Below are positions 25,888-34,121 of a stretch of 64,000 nt of DNA, one piece after another (within the stretch, counting starts at the first letter, position 1; each line of letters begins with the position of its first letter). The stretch comes from Kiloniella laminariae DSM 19542 (GTDB lineage: Bacteria > Pseudomonadota > Alphaproteobacteria > Kiloniellales > Kiloniellaceae). The DNA is taken from positions 654,643-718,642 of the forward strand of contig NZ_KB893134.1 in the NCBI RefSeq assembly GCF_000374005.1, read 5' to 3'. The notes under the pieces are model-generated. The model was not told the origin of the DNA. It saw only the letters and a program-made list of their open reading frames with translations, and did not search any database. The translations under genes were made by a program, and so were the position numbers.

Positions 25888-25934
25888 TTTTATCGATAAA
25901 AATTTATTGTTTATCGATAATTTTTTCTTGATAA
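25888..25934. promoter_or_regulatory. Twin TTATCGATAA palindromes, candidate operator of the DUF2975/XRE pair
   Basis: TTATCGATAA occurs at 25890-25899 (extending to a 14-bp perfect palindrome TTTTATCGATAAAA) and again at 25911-25920. The centres are 21 bp apart, two helical turns, so both sites face the same side of the DNA. A third, weaker match TTCTTGATAA (8 of 10) lies at 25925-25934. They are 60-100 bp before the DUF2975 start, a natural place for autoregulation by the XRE protein. Confidence 0.55.
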
Positions 25935-25991
25935 ACGGAATTGTTTTTGCTTTTCTGTTTTAGAAATATTTATTCAGAGAGAGTTCTTCAA

Positions 25992-26531
25992 ATGCCCAAA
26001 ACCAGTCTTGATCGTATTGGCGGTGCCAGTCGGAAATATCGTTTTCTCTTTACCTTGTTGCTTGTCCTGATACCTCTGCTGGATCTGGCCTATTGGGGGT
26101 TCTTCAATCATCTGCCTGAAGGGTTCCATGACGATTTGCCTGTGGCGATTACGGGCGAGCTTACGGCTCTGCCGCTTTTGCTGGCGTTTGTGGCCAGTTT
26201 GCTTCCTTTATCTGTCACGCTTTATGGTTTGTTTATCTTGAGAAAGCTGTTCGGTCTTTATGAGCAGGGCATAATTTTTGCCGAAGAGAACGTTCGCTGC
26301 TTTCAAAAGCTCGGTTATTGTTTCATTGCTTCCGTGGCAGCCGGGTTTCTTTTTACTCCTTTGGCCAGTGTTGCTCTGACCTTTAATAATCTTCCGGGGC
26401 AGCGAGAGCTGGTGCTTGATCTGCGCAGTGATGATTTGCTGGCGCTGATTGTTGGCGGCATTATTTTGCTGATTTCCTGGGTGATGGAGGAAGGGCAAAA
26501 GCTTGAAGATGAACAACGACACACGGTTTAG
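25992..26531 (+). CDS. DUF2975 membrane protein
   Basis: A 179-residue protein with four hydrophobic helices (about residues 17-37, 60-82, 107-130 and 152-170). The motif LYGLFILRKLFGLYEQGIIF followed by ENVRCFQKLGY is typical of DUF2975. Function is unknown. Family members are regularly followed, as here, by a small XRE regulator, suggesting a membrane sensor or a controlled partner. ATG at 25992 is preferred over the longer frame from 25941. Confidence 0.88.
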   Translation: MPKTSLDRIGGASRKYRFLFTLLLVLIPLLDLAYWGFFNHLPEGFHDDLPVAITGELTALPLLLAFVASLLPLSVTLYGLFILRKLFGLYEQGIIFAEENVRCFQKLGYCFIASVAAGFLFTPLASVALTFNNLPGQRELVLDLRSDDLLALIVGGIILLISWVMEEGQKLEDEQRHTV

Positions 26532-26540
26532 GTAAGGTCC

Positions 26541-26747
26541 ATGGCAATTGTATTGAATCTTGATGTCATGCTGGCCAGGCGCAAGATGAAGTCGGGGGAA
26601 CTGGCCCGGCGTATCGGCATCACCGAACAGAACCTTTCCATCCTCAAGACCGGAAAGGCAAAGGCCGTTCGCTTCACCACACTGGATGCAATCTGTCGGG
26701 AACTGGAATGTCAACCGGGGGATCTGCTGGAATTTCAGGAGGATTGA
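26541..26747 (+). CDS. Small XRE-family transcriptional regulator (YozG-like)
   Basis: A 68-residue helix-turn-helix protein consisting of almost nothing but the DNA-binding domain: MLARRKMKSGELARRIGITEQNLSILKTGK is the Cro/CI HTH. The ending ICRELECQPGDLLEF is the typical YozG-like C terminus. It starts 9 bp after the DUF2975 gene and forms an operon with it. The twin palindromes at 25888-25934 are the obvious candidate target (inference). Confidence 0.92.
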   Translation: MAIVLNLDVMLARRKMKSGELARRIGITEQNLSILKTGKAKAVRFTTLDAICRELECQPGDLLEFQED

Positions 26748-26756
26748 AGCGGGAGT

Positions 26757-27674
26757 TTATTCGCCGCTGCCGGGCTGTTTGGCGGCGGCATCCTTTAACA
26801 GGCCAGACAGATAGGAAATTGCAGTTTCCTTGCCAGAAGCTCTTTTGCGGAGCAACAGGATCTGTCTGGTGTAAGCCGGATCGGGCAGGATAACCTTGTC
26901 CAGCTCTAGCCCTTCGGCCCAGGGTGTTGGCCAATTTGGAACAAGGGCAAGACCAAGATCTGAATTGACCAGTACCGCTATGGCTTCCAGAGCATCCAGT
27001 TCACAAAACTCCCGGGTCTGAATGTGATGCTCTTTCAGGTACCGATCGACAAGTCTGCCTCCCCAGGCATTGCGGTCATACCGAATAAAAGGCTTTTGTC
27101 CGAGCAGGAGATGCAGCTTTTCTGGTTGCCACTTTGTCAGGGGAATCTCTCCGGTTGCGCCGATCAGGCAAAGTGGTTCTTGATTCAGAAGGTCTGCGAT
27201 CAGAGTTTTGGGCAGAGTAAAAGGTGGTGCAGAAATTACAACAGCATCAAGCTCGTCCTGTAGCAGCCTGTTGTAAAGCTGGGACGAGGTGCCGGGATGG
27301 AGTTTGACCTCCAGATCTTCCCCAGGATTCCCCTGTCTGCCCAAGGAACGCAGGACGGAGGGGAGAAGGCTGGTCATGCTGGTCGAGATGGCACCGATCT
27401 CAAGACGTCCGGTCAGGCTTTTCTCATTGAGGGACAGGAAGAGTCTGCGTTGCTCATCAAGCAGTTGTCGGGCATGAGGCAAAATACGCTGTCCTGCTTC
27501 GGTCAAGACAACAGTTTTGCCTGATCTCGTGACCAGGGAGGTGCCGAGCAAATTTTCCAGAGCCTTGATGCGTTGTCCCAAGGCTGTCGCGGTCAGTCTC
27601 TGGGCGCGCGCGGCTTCAGCCAGGGAGCCAAGGCGATCCAGATAGATCAGGCTTTCCAGAAACAACAGATTCAA
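26757..27674 (-). CDS. LysR-family transcriptional regulator
   Basis: A 305-residue regulator with the N-terminal winged HTH (YLDRLGSLAEAARAQRLTATALGQRIKALE region, residues 12-42) and a C-terminal effector domain (from about 90). It is divergent from the VOC and 2-hydroxyacid dehydrogenase genes, which it probably controls. An inverted repeat AAAGAAT-N9-ATTCTTT in the shared spacer is a candidate binding site. The effector is unknown. Confidence 0.93.
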   Translation of the reverse strand: MNLLFLESLIYLDRLGSLAEAARAQRLTATALGQRIKALENLLGTSLVTRSGKTVVLTEAGQRILPHARQLLDEQRRLFLSLNEKSLTGRLEIGAISTSMTSLLPSVLRSLGRQGNPGEDLEVKLHPGTSSQLYNRLLQDELDAVVISAPPFTLPKTLIADLLNQEPLCLIGATGEIPLTKWQPEKLHLLLGQKPFIRYDRNAWGGRLVDRYLKEHHIQTREFCELDALEAIAVLVNSDLGLALVPNWPTPWAEGLELDKVILPDPAYTRQILLLRKRASGKETAISYLSGLLKDAAAKQPGSGE

Positions 27675-27699
27675 AGAAAAGCATTCCTTCTGTTTGAAG

Positions 27700-27722
27700 A
27701 AAGAATAATACAGTAATTCTTT
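27700..27722. promoter_or_regulatory. Candidate LysR operator
   Basis: AAAGAAT (27700-27706) and ATTCTTT (27716-27722) form a perfect 7-bp inverted repeat with a 9-bp spacer. The repeat lies 26-48 bp upstream of the LysR start and 80-102 bp upstream of the VOC gene start. Confidence 0.45.
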
Positions 27723-27801
27723 TGTTGTGGCTGTGCTAGAAAATCTCGAAAACAGTTGAAATTTTAAAAACGCAAAAAATGTATCAAGTCGGGAGATCCA
27801 G

Positions 27802-28215
27802 ATGAAAAGCTTGTTCCATCTTGCCTATAATGTACGTGATCTTGAGGCTGCAAGATCCTTCTATGGAACACTGCTCGGCTGTTCCGAAGGACGTTCAGCG
27901 CCGACATGGGTTGATTTTGACTTCTTTGGCCATGAAATTTCCCTGCATCTGGGAGAGCCTTTCAACGTTGCGAACACAGGCCGGGTTGGTGAACATCTGG
28001 TGCCCATGCCACATCTGGGGGTGATCCTGCCATACGAAAATTGGCGGGAGCTTGCGGACCGCTTGAAAAAAGCTGACATATCTTTTGTACTGGAACCGAT
28101 GGTTCGTTTTGAAGGGGAACCGGGGGAGCAATGGACCATGTTCTTTTACGATCCGTCCGGTAATCCGATTGAAATCAAGGGCTTCAAGTCTATGGATAAG
28201 GTGTTTGCATCATGA
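27802..28215 (+). CDS. VOC (glyoxalase/dioxygenase superfamily) protein
   Basis: A 137-residue vicinal-oxygen-chelate fold protein made of two beta-alpha-beta-beta-beta modules. The start FHLAYNVRDLEAARSFYGTLLGCSEGR and the end FYDPSGNPIEIKGF are typical, with possible metal ligands His6 and the Glu in IEIKG. Reaction unknown: glyoxalase-, extradiol- or epimerase-like. It overlaps the downstream dehydrogenase gene by 4 bp (ATGA) and is divergent from a LysR gene. Confidence 0.9.
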   Translation: MKSLFHLAYNVRDLEAARSFYGTLLGCSEGRSAPTWVDFDFFGHEISLHLGEPFNVANTGRVGEHLVPMPHLGVILPYENWRELADRLKKADISFVLEPMVRFEGEPGEQWTMFFYDPSGNPIEIKGFKSMDKVFAS

Positions 28216-29147
28216 CCATTCTGCTGCTGACTTCTGTGCCCCGTGAAGAAGAAGCCCAGTGGCTGTTCTCTTTGCGCGCAGCGCTGCCAGAGGAACAGAT
28301 CCTGTTGCCTCAGGATTTGTTGGACAAAGCTGCGGTTGATCTTGCGATCGTTGCCAATCCACCCAAAGGCGTGCTGGCAGATCTGCCCAATTTGCGCTGG
28401 ATCCAGAGTCTCTGGGCTGGCGTAGATGCCCTGCTGGGGGATCCGACCTTGCCATTGGAAGTGCCGCTGGTGCGTTTGGTTGACCCAACCTTGGCACGAT
28501 CCATGGCTGAAGCCGTGGCGACGCATGTGCTCGTCTTGCACCGGAATCTGCCGCTTTATGCCAGGCAGCAACAACAGGCTAAATGGGAGCAGCACGTATT
28601 GGCCCTGGCCGCGGATCGTGTGATCGGCGTGATGGGGCTTGGGGAAATGGGGGCGCTTTCAGCAAAGCAGTTATGTCAGTTGGGTTTCAAGGTGCAGGGC
28701 TGGAGCCGTTCTGCTAAATCGATTTCCGGGGTTGACTGTTTTGCGGGACCGGAAAGCTTGCCAGCATTTTTATCCGGGCTTGATGTCCTGGTGAACCTTT
28801 TGCCTCTTACCGAAGAAACCCGGGGAATTCTCTCAAAAGAACTTTTTGACCGTTTGCCCAAGGGAGCAGGGGTGATCAATTTCGGCAGGGGCGGGCATCA
28901 GGTTGAAGAGGATATTCTGGCTGCCCTGGATGCAGGGCGGTTGTCTCATGCCGTGCTGGATGTTTTTTCTCAGGAACCTCTGCCTGCTGATCACGCCTTC
29001 TGGTGTCACCCGGATATTACGCTGTTGCCGCATGTGGCTGCGCCGACCAATCCCCGCAGTGCCGTAGAGATCGTGGCTGACAATATCCGGCGATACAGAT
29101 CAACAGGTGTGTTACCAAAAACAGTTGAACGTTCAGCAGGGTATTAG
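28212..29147 (+). CDS. D-2-hydroxyacid dehydrogenase (GhrA-like glyoxylate/hydroxypyruvate reductase)
   Basis: A 311-residue NAD(P)-dependent enzyme. The nucleotide fold carries GLGEMGALSAKQL; FGRGGHQVEEDIL and DVFSQEPLPADHAFW precede the catalytic LLPHVAAPTNP with its His. The arrangement matches GhrA, which reduces glyoxylate and hydroxypyruvate. It is translationally coupled to the VOC gene; with the divergent LysR gene this looks like a small 2-oxo/2-hydroxyacid catabolic unit. Ends 15 bp before a convergent flavoprotein gene. Confidence 0.9.
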   Translation: MTILLLTSVPREEEAQWLFSLRAALPEEQILLPQDLLDKAAVDLAIVANPPKGVLADLPNLRWIQSLWAGVDALLGDPTLPLEVPLVRLVDPTLARSMAEAVATHVLVLHRNLPLYARQQQQAKWEQHVLALAADRVIGVMGLGEMGALSAKQLCQLGFKVQGWSRSAKSISGVDCFAGPESLPAFLSGLDVLVNLLPLTEETRGILSKELFDRLPKGAGVINFGRGGHQVEEDILAALDAGRLSHAVLDVFSQEPLPADHAFWCHPDITLLPHVAAPTNPRSAVEIVADNIRRYRSTGVLPKTVERSAGY

Positions 29148-29162
29148 GTACTGCTGAAGCAG

Positions 29163-30350
29163 CTATACGGCTTGCCCAGCGGCATGACCACAGGCCCAGG
29201 CCCACTGGAAGTTAAAACCGCCGAGATGGCCGGTGACATCCATGACCTCGCCAATAAAAAACAGGCCGGGCTTGGTCTTGCTTTCCATGGTGGCTGAGGA
29301 AAGGTCTTTGGTATCGACCCCGCCCAAGGTGACTTCAGCCTTGGCATAACCTTCATCCCCCGCCGGGGTAATGATCCAGTTATGAATGTCTTCAGCGATT
29401 TTGTGCAGCTTTTTACTGCCGAGGTCAGCGGGTGTCCGGTTCTCGGCCTTTCGTTCAACCCATTCCTGGGCAAAGCGTTTGCTCATAAAAGGAGCAAGAA
29501 CATTGGTCAGGGCTTTCTTGCTGTTTTCTGTCGCAACCAGGTCAGCTTCGATATCTTGGTCCGGCAGCAGGTTTATAGAGATACTTTTTCCGGGCTCCCA
29601 ATAGGATGATATTTGCAGGATGGCCGGACCGCTGAGGCCGCGGTGGGTGAAAAGAAGGTTTTCCTGAAATTTCTGTTTTTTTACCGAGGCGATACAGTTT
29701 TGGGATACACCGCTTAAGGTTTTACAAAACTCTTTGTCGGCCTCGTTCAGGGTCAGTGGCACCAGAGCTGGGCGCAAAGGCGTCAGCGGCACGCCAAACT
29801 GCTTCGCGATCCGGTGACCAAAATCTGTAGCACCAATTTTTGGAATAGATAAACCGCCCGTGGCGATCACCAGAGAGTTACAGGTCAGGGGACCATCACT
29901 GCTTTCCAGAGAGAATTTTGCGCCTGAGCCCTGTTGCGGCAAGGGACGCACACCTTTGACGGTCACGGGATTTTTGACCGTTACTGATGCAGAGCGGCAT
30001 TCTGCGAGCAAAAGATCGATTATGTCTTGGGCCGAGTTGTCACAAAACAGCTGGCCAAGGGTTTTTTCGTGCCATTTGATGCCGTGTTTTTCCACAAGGT
30101 CGAGAAAATCACGCGGCGTATAGCGTGCCAGAGCTGATTTGGCGAAGTGGCGGTTGTTCGAAAGAAAATCAGCTGCTGTGGTATGGATGTTGGTGAAGTT
30201 GCAACGCCCGCCACCGGAAATTCGGATCTTCTCACAGAGCTTGCTGGCGTGATCAAGAATCAAAACCTTGCGGCCCCGCTTTCCGGCTTCAATGGCGCAC
30301 ATCAGCCCCGCTGCACCTGCGCCGATGATGATGACGTCCCAGCTCTGCAT
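29163..30350 (-). CDS. HI0933/YhiN-family flavoprotein
   Basis: An FAD-dependent oxidoreductase-like protein of about 395 residues. The dinucleotide fold IIIGAGAAGLMCAIEAG (residues 7-23) is followed by the family signature ISGGGRCNFTN and, at the C terminus, GLFFIGEVMDVTGHLGGFNFQWAWACG. HI0933-type proteins are near-universal in proteobacteria and their reaction is not settled. ATG at 30350 fits the family start; the longer frame to 30497 does not. Confidence 0.92.
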   Translation of the reverse strand: MQSWDVIIIGAGAAGLMCAIEAGKRGRKVLILDHASKLCEKIRISGGGRCNFTNIHTTAADFLSNNRHFAKSALARYTPRDFLDLVEKHGIKWHEKTLGQLFCDNSAQDIIDLLLAECRSASVTVKNPVTVKGVRPLPQQGSGAKFSLESSDGPLTCNSLVIATGGLSIPKIGATDFGHRIAKQFGVPLTPLRPALVPLTLNEADKEFCKTLSGVSQNCIASVKKQKFQENLLFTHRGLSGPAILQISSYWEPGKSISINLLPDQDIEADLVATENSKKALTNVLAPFMSKRFAQEWVERKAENRTPADLGSKKLHKIAEDIHNWIITPAGDEGYAKAEVTLGGVDTKDLSSATMESKTKPGLFFIGEVMDVTGHLGGFNFQWAWACGHAAGQAV

Positions 30351-30408
30351 CTGTTTTACTCTGTTATGGAGACAAGAGAGAGGGTCATACCTGAAAAGAA
30401 GAGAAAAT

Positions 30409-30426
30409 CCAAGGCAGATGCCTTGG
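30409..30426. other. Inverted repeat upstream of the NnrU gene
   Basis: CCAAGGC-AGAT-GCCTTGG is a perfect 7-bp inverted repeat in the 160-bp spacer between the flavoprotein and NnrU starts. It could be an operator or a leader hairpin. Confidence 0.4.
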
Positions 30427-30510
30427 GCAGGCTGGCTGGGGCAGAAGAAGCAGGATGAAGACGTGTTAGGGCTGTTATCTGCAGGCGCTGCTGTCATACT
30501 GTCGGAAATA

Positions 30511-31215
30511 ATGTCAGATATGGCTTTTGATGGAGCGGAAAGGTGTGTTGATATGCAGGAGGGCGCAGGAGTACCCTTGCAGATTGTCGGTTTATTGGTT
30601 TTTGCGGTTTTGCATCTGGCAACCGCGACACGGAGTTTCCGTTCCCTCTTGGTCTCTCGTTTGGGAGAAGGCCTCTACAAGAGCCTGTTTTCTGTTTTAT
30701 CACTCCTGAGTTTTGCTGCTGCCCTATACGGGTATGCCCGCACCGGGTTTGTACCTTACTGGCCTAATGATGCCGCTGTGGTCCTGCTACAGAGTTTTCT
30801 GATCATGCCGTTGGCTATTATCCTGTTGGTCAGTTCCTACGTGTCTCGGGGGACGCAGCGTTTAACCCGGCATCCCATGTTGAGTGGTGTCGCTCTTGCC
30901 TGTTTCGGTCATGTGCTGGTCAATGGGGACCAGTCCGCTGTGATCCTGTTCGGCGGTCTGGGGATTTATGCTGTTATCGCGATGGTCTGGAGTGATCAAC
31001 AGCGTCGTCATTCCTCTTCTGAACAGGATCAGCTGTTCCTGTCCCAGACGGGATATCTGCCAAAGATATCTCGGCTCAAATTCCAGCCTGGTGATACTCT
31101 GCCCCGGTTGGGTGTGATGGGGCCAGCGATAGGCCTGGTGGCTTATGGTCTTGCCCTGAGTTACCACGGCCAGCTTATTGGCGTTTCTCCCTTGGCTTCA
31201 CTGGTGGGCGGGTAG
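30511..31215 (+). CDS. NnrU-family membrane protein
   Basis: About 234 residues with six or so hydrophobic helices and the NnrU pattern (LVFAVLHLATATRSFRSLLV near the start, then TRHPMLSGVALACFGHVLVNGD). NnrU is required for nitric oxide reductase expression or activity in some denitrifiers and is distantly related to isoprenylcysteine methyltransferases. No nitrogen-oxide genes occur nearby. In-frame starts at 30511, 30520 and 30553 are all possible; 30511 has GGAAATA upstream and 30553 gives the most typical N terminus. Confidence 0.85.
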   Translation: MSDMAFDGAERCVDMQEGAGVPLQIVGLLVFAVLHLATATRSFRSLLVSRLGEGLYKSLFSVLSLLSFAAALYGYARTGFVPYWPNDAAVVLLQSFLIMPLAIILLVSSYVSRGTQRLTRHPMLSGVALACFGHVLVNGDQSAVILFGGLGIYAVIAMVWSDQQRRHSSSEQDQLFLSQTGYLPKISRLKFQPGDTLPRLGVMGPAIGLVAYGLALSYHGQLIGVSPLASLVGG

Positions 31216-31319
31216 CTGCATTGCATTATCCAGGGTGAAGTTTACTTGCATTTTTCGCATAGATCTTTACCTAGGCATCTATGATGACTGCTCTTGAATA
31301 ATATGGCTGGAAATAACCG

Positions 31320-31673
31320 ATGTCTGTGACGACCAAAATTCATGGAATCAAAAATTGCGATACCTGTCGCAAGGCGATCAAGATTTTTGCCGGGAAAGCT
31401 ATACCGCACAGTTATCACGATTTTCGCGCTGATGGATTATCCGAACAACAGCTTGATCGTTGGTTACAGGCTGTTGGTTGGGAAAAGTTGCTGAATCGCC
31501 GGGGGACAAGCTGGCGCGCCCTTCCGGATGATGTGAAAGAACGCATTGATGCTGATCAGGCAAAGTCTCTGATGCTGGAAAATCCAACCCTGATCAAACG
31601 CCCGGTATTCGAGGTCGGAGATGCTGTTGTCGTTGGGTTCTCAAAAATTGAACAAGAAATATTAGGACTTTAG
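31320..31673 (+). CDS. ArsC/Spx-like reductase, YffB family
   Basis: A 117-residue thioredoxin-fold protein with the redox motif NCDTCRK (Cys15 and Cys18), HDFRADGLSEQQLDRWL and the family ending ENPTLIKRPVFEVGDAVVVGFS. YffB-type proteins may be glutathione-dependent thiol reductases; true arsenate reduction is not implied and no ars genes are present. It lies 9 bp before the RsmB-like gene and is probably co-transcribed. Confidence 0.92.
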   Translation: MSVTTKIHGIKNCDTCRKAIKIFAGKAIPHSYHDFRADGLSEQQLDRWLQAVGWEKLLNRRGTSWRALPDDVKERIDADQAKSLMLENPTLIKRPVFEVGDAVVVGFSKIEQEILGL

Positions 31674-31682
31674 GAAACGCGC

Positions 31683-33419
31683 ATGGCTGACAGATCTGAT
31701 CCCAAAAAAAGCGGTAAAGTCCCAAGTGGGCCGGAAAAGCAGCAAGCGCGAAAAGAACGCTTTCTGACCAAGAAAGGTTCAGGCGGAGGCCAATCTGCCT
31801 CGGGAAAACCCGCTGATCGTTCTTATGCTGATCGTTCTGGAGAGCGCTCTGGGGGACGTTCTGCTGGCACGGCCTCGGATCGCCCGTATAATCGTTCACG
31901 TGATCAAAAATCTGGCGGCAGTAAAACAGGATCCTATACCAAGAGAGTTGAAACTCAAGGAGACGAAAAGAGAACGTCTCCTGCTCTGGAGACCAGAGCT
32001 GCAGCCTTGAGAACAGAAGAAGAGCGTCCAAAAAGTGGTGCGCGACCCGGGCGAGATTTTCAGCGGGTTGATCTTCCGTTGGGCCGATTGCTGTTCCATA
32101 TCCATCAAATTCTGGAAAATGCCTCGGCAACCAATAGCCCGATTGACCGGGAGCTGGCATCCCATTTTGCCAACATAAAGGGTCGTTTGACCGACCGGGA
32201 TCACAGCCGCATCCGCGATATGGTCTGGGGGGTGATTCGGCGCTATCGTCGGTTGCTCTGGTGGCTTGAGATCAAGGGGCAGACAAAACAGCTGCGCAAA
32301 CTTTTGCTGGCGGATCTGGCGCTGACTTATAACAAGTCTGTGGCTGATATCACGGCACTTTGTCGTGGCGGTGGCGGATATCTTGCCCGTCTGACAGATT
32401 CCGAGGCGCGGGTTTTAAGCTCGATGGAAGGAAAAAGTCTGGCAGAGGAAACCATGCCGGAAGGGGCGATGAACGAATGTCCGCCCTGGGCAGAAAGCGG
32501 CATGCGTGCCGTCTTCGGAGAGCGATTTGGCGAAGAAGCCGCGGCACTCAATGGGCCAGCCCCGCTTGATCTGCGGGTTAATCCTTTCAAGGGAAACCGT
32601 GAGGATCTGCTGCCGCGTCTGGAAAAAGCCGGGTGCAAGGCTGAAGCTATCGACTGGCTGCCAAATGGTATCCGTGTTCTGGATGACCCGAAGAAAGTAC
32701 ATCTTCCCTTCTATGAACGGGGGGAAATCGAGATCCAGGACGCTGGTTCCCAGGTCTTGTCTGTCCTGGTTGCGGTTGAACCCGGCCAGAGAGTGATCGA
32801 CTTTTGCGCAGGGGCTGGCGGAAAGACGCTCGCGCTTGCCGCTGATATGGATAACAAAGGCCAGCTGATTGCTGCCGATGTTCATAGCAAACGTCTGGCA
32901 CGTGCGGCGCAACGCCTCAAACGGGCGGGGGTGTTTAATGCCGAGCGTAAAATCCTTGAAAGCGAACGCGATCCCTGGGTCAAGAAAAACAAGGGCAAGT
33001 TCGACCGGGTTTTGATTGATGCACCCTGTAGCGGTACCGGTGCTTGGCGGCGATCACCTGATTCAAAATGGCGGCGTGATGAAGAGGACCTGGCAGAGCT
33101 GGTGGCTTTGCAGGAGAGTATTCTGACATCTGCAGCCCGTCTGGTGAAACCCGGGGGGCGTCTGGTCTATGCCACCTGTTCGCTGCTTCCTGCCGAGAAT
33201 GAAGAGCAGGTAGAAAAGTTTCTTCGCTCCCGGCCCGATTTCAAACTTATGCCTGTAGCCGAAATCTGGGAAGAGCGTATGCCCAAGAAAATGCCGGAAC
33301 ACATCGGCGAAATGCTGCGTCTGAGCCCGGCACGCGACGCAACAGACGGTTTTTTTGCGGCAGTGCTGGTGCGAGAGGATGTTGTTCCAGCCGCTGTTTC
33401 GGCTCAGGAAGAAGATTAG
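31683..33419 (+). CDS. RsmB/NOP-family rRNA (cytosine-C5) methyltransferase
   Basis: SAM-dependent m5C RNA methyltransferase of 578 residues. The first 115 residues are basic, glycine/serine/arginine-rich and low-complexity, with repeated ADRS-like units, probably disordered and RNA-binding. After a NusB-like helical region come the SAM fold DFCAGAGGKTLALA, motif IV APCSGTGAWRR (Cys about 448) and motif VI YATCSLLP (Cys about 499), the two cysteines of the two-step mechanism. It could be RsmB or a related rRNA enzyme; the target base is not certain. Confidence 0.9.
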   Translation: MADRSDPKKSGKVPSGPEKQQARKERFLTKKGSGGGQSASGKPADRSYADRSGERSGGRSAGTASDRPYNRSRDQKSGGSKTGSYTKRVETQGDEKRTSPALETRAAALRTEEERPKSGARPGRDFQRVDLPLGRLLFHIHQILENASATNSPIDRELASHFANIKGRLTDRDHSRIRDMVWGVIRRYRRLLWWLEIKGQTKQLRKLLLADLALTYNKSVADITALCRGGGGYLARLTDSEARVLSSMEGKSLAEETMPEGAMNECPPWAESGMRAVFGERFGEEAAALNGPAPLDLRVNPFKGNREDLLPRLEKAGCKAEAIDWLPNGIRVLDDPKKVHLPFYERGEIEIQDAGSQVLSVLVAVEPGQRVIDFCAGAGGKTLALAADMDNKGQLIAADVHSKRLARAAQRLKRAGVFNAERKILESERDPWVKKNKGKFDRVLIDAPCSGTGAWRRSPDSKWRRDEEDLAELVALQESILTSAARLVKPGGRLVYATCSLLPAENEEQVEKFLRSRPDFKLMPVAEIWEERMPKKMPEHIGEMLRLSPARDATDGFFAAVLVREDVVPAAVSAQEED

Positions 33420-33443
33420 GCCACAGACTTTATCGTCGACTGT

Positions 33444-33878
33444 TCAGGGAAGAAGCTTCTGTCCTTTGAGATCCTCCAGGGCTTCTTCTTCTGACACCTC
33501 TTCGATTGTCAAATAGGTTCTGACCACCGAGGTGGTGCCGAAGGCCCGTATATAATAGGTTTCTCCCGGATTCAGAGTCAGTGGCAGTATTTTTTTCATG
33601 TGAGAGGAGATCTGGATCTCATAGTTTCCAGGGTGTGCATCGCGAAAAAAAGCTTGGTTGAGCACAGCACTTCCCACCGCTTTGCCGTTGACCAGAAATT
33701 CAGGTTGTAGAGCGGCAAGAAAGGGAACTTTCGAGCGATAAAAATAAATTCGGGCTTGTTCGGCTGATGCCTGGGGAAGACTGCCGGTGATTGGGCGGGC
33801 GTTTTTATCCGCACCACAGGCCACAAGCAATGTAAGGGCGAGAAAGCCCAGGGTTGTCTTTAGAGTTCGATAGAGCAT
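33444..33878 (-). CDS. DUF2846-like lipoprotein
   Basis: A 144-residue lipoprotein. The signal segment ends in a lipobox LLVAC with Cys21. The mature domain (ARIYFYRSKVPF, LVNGKAVGSAV, PGNYEIQI, LNPGETYYIRAF) matches the small DUF2846-type beta domain; function unknown. ATG at 33878 is chosen for the signal peptide; the open frame reaches 34064. Divergent from the PhaJ-type gene across a 243-bp spacer. Confidence 0.85.
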   Translation of the reverse strand: MLYRTLKTTLGFLALTLLVACGADKNARPITGSLPQASAEQARIYFYRSKVPFLAALQPEFLVNGKAVGSAVLNQAFFRDAHPGNYEIQISSHMKKILPLTLNPGETYYIRAFGTTSVVRTYLTIEEVSEEEALEDLKGQKLLP

Positions 33879-33978
33879 CACTGTTCCAAGCTGGATTGAT
33901 GCCTCATTGTAAGACGTGGACCCACCAAAGAACAACCAGAGTTTATGCACATCCATTGTTGCTGTCGGATGCTTTTGC

Positions 33979-33987
33979 TGCAGTGCA
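33979..33987. promoter_or_regulatory. PhaR-like site upstream of the PhaJ-type hydratase gene
   Basis: TGCAGTGCA fits the TGCRNYGCA pattern and has the context TTTTGCTGCAGTGCAAAA, largely symmetrical. It lies 135 bp before the hydratase ATG and 101 bp before the divergent lipoprotein ATG. The related core TGCATTGCA occurs at ccr and at the HIG1-type gene. Confidence 0.4.
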
Positions 33988-34121
33988 AAAATAACTTGTT
34001 TTGCTCTCTTTGAAAAGTTAGCGTGAGACAGTAAATTACAGTTATCGGCTTTGTCGCGAAACAAAACACTAATTTGGAAAACAATGATTTTGGGCGGGTA
34101 CTGGCTTAACAGGGGAATGAT

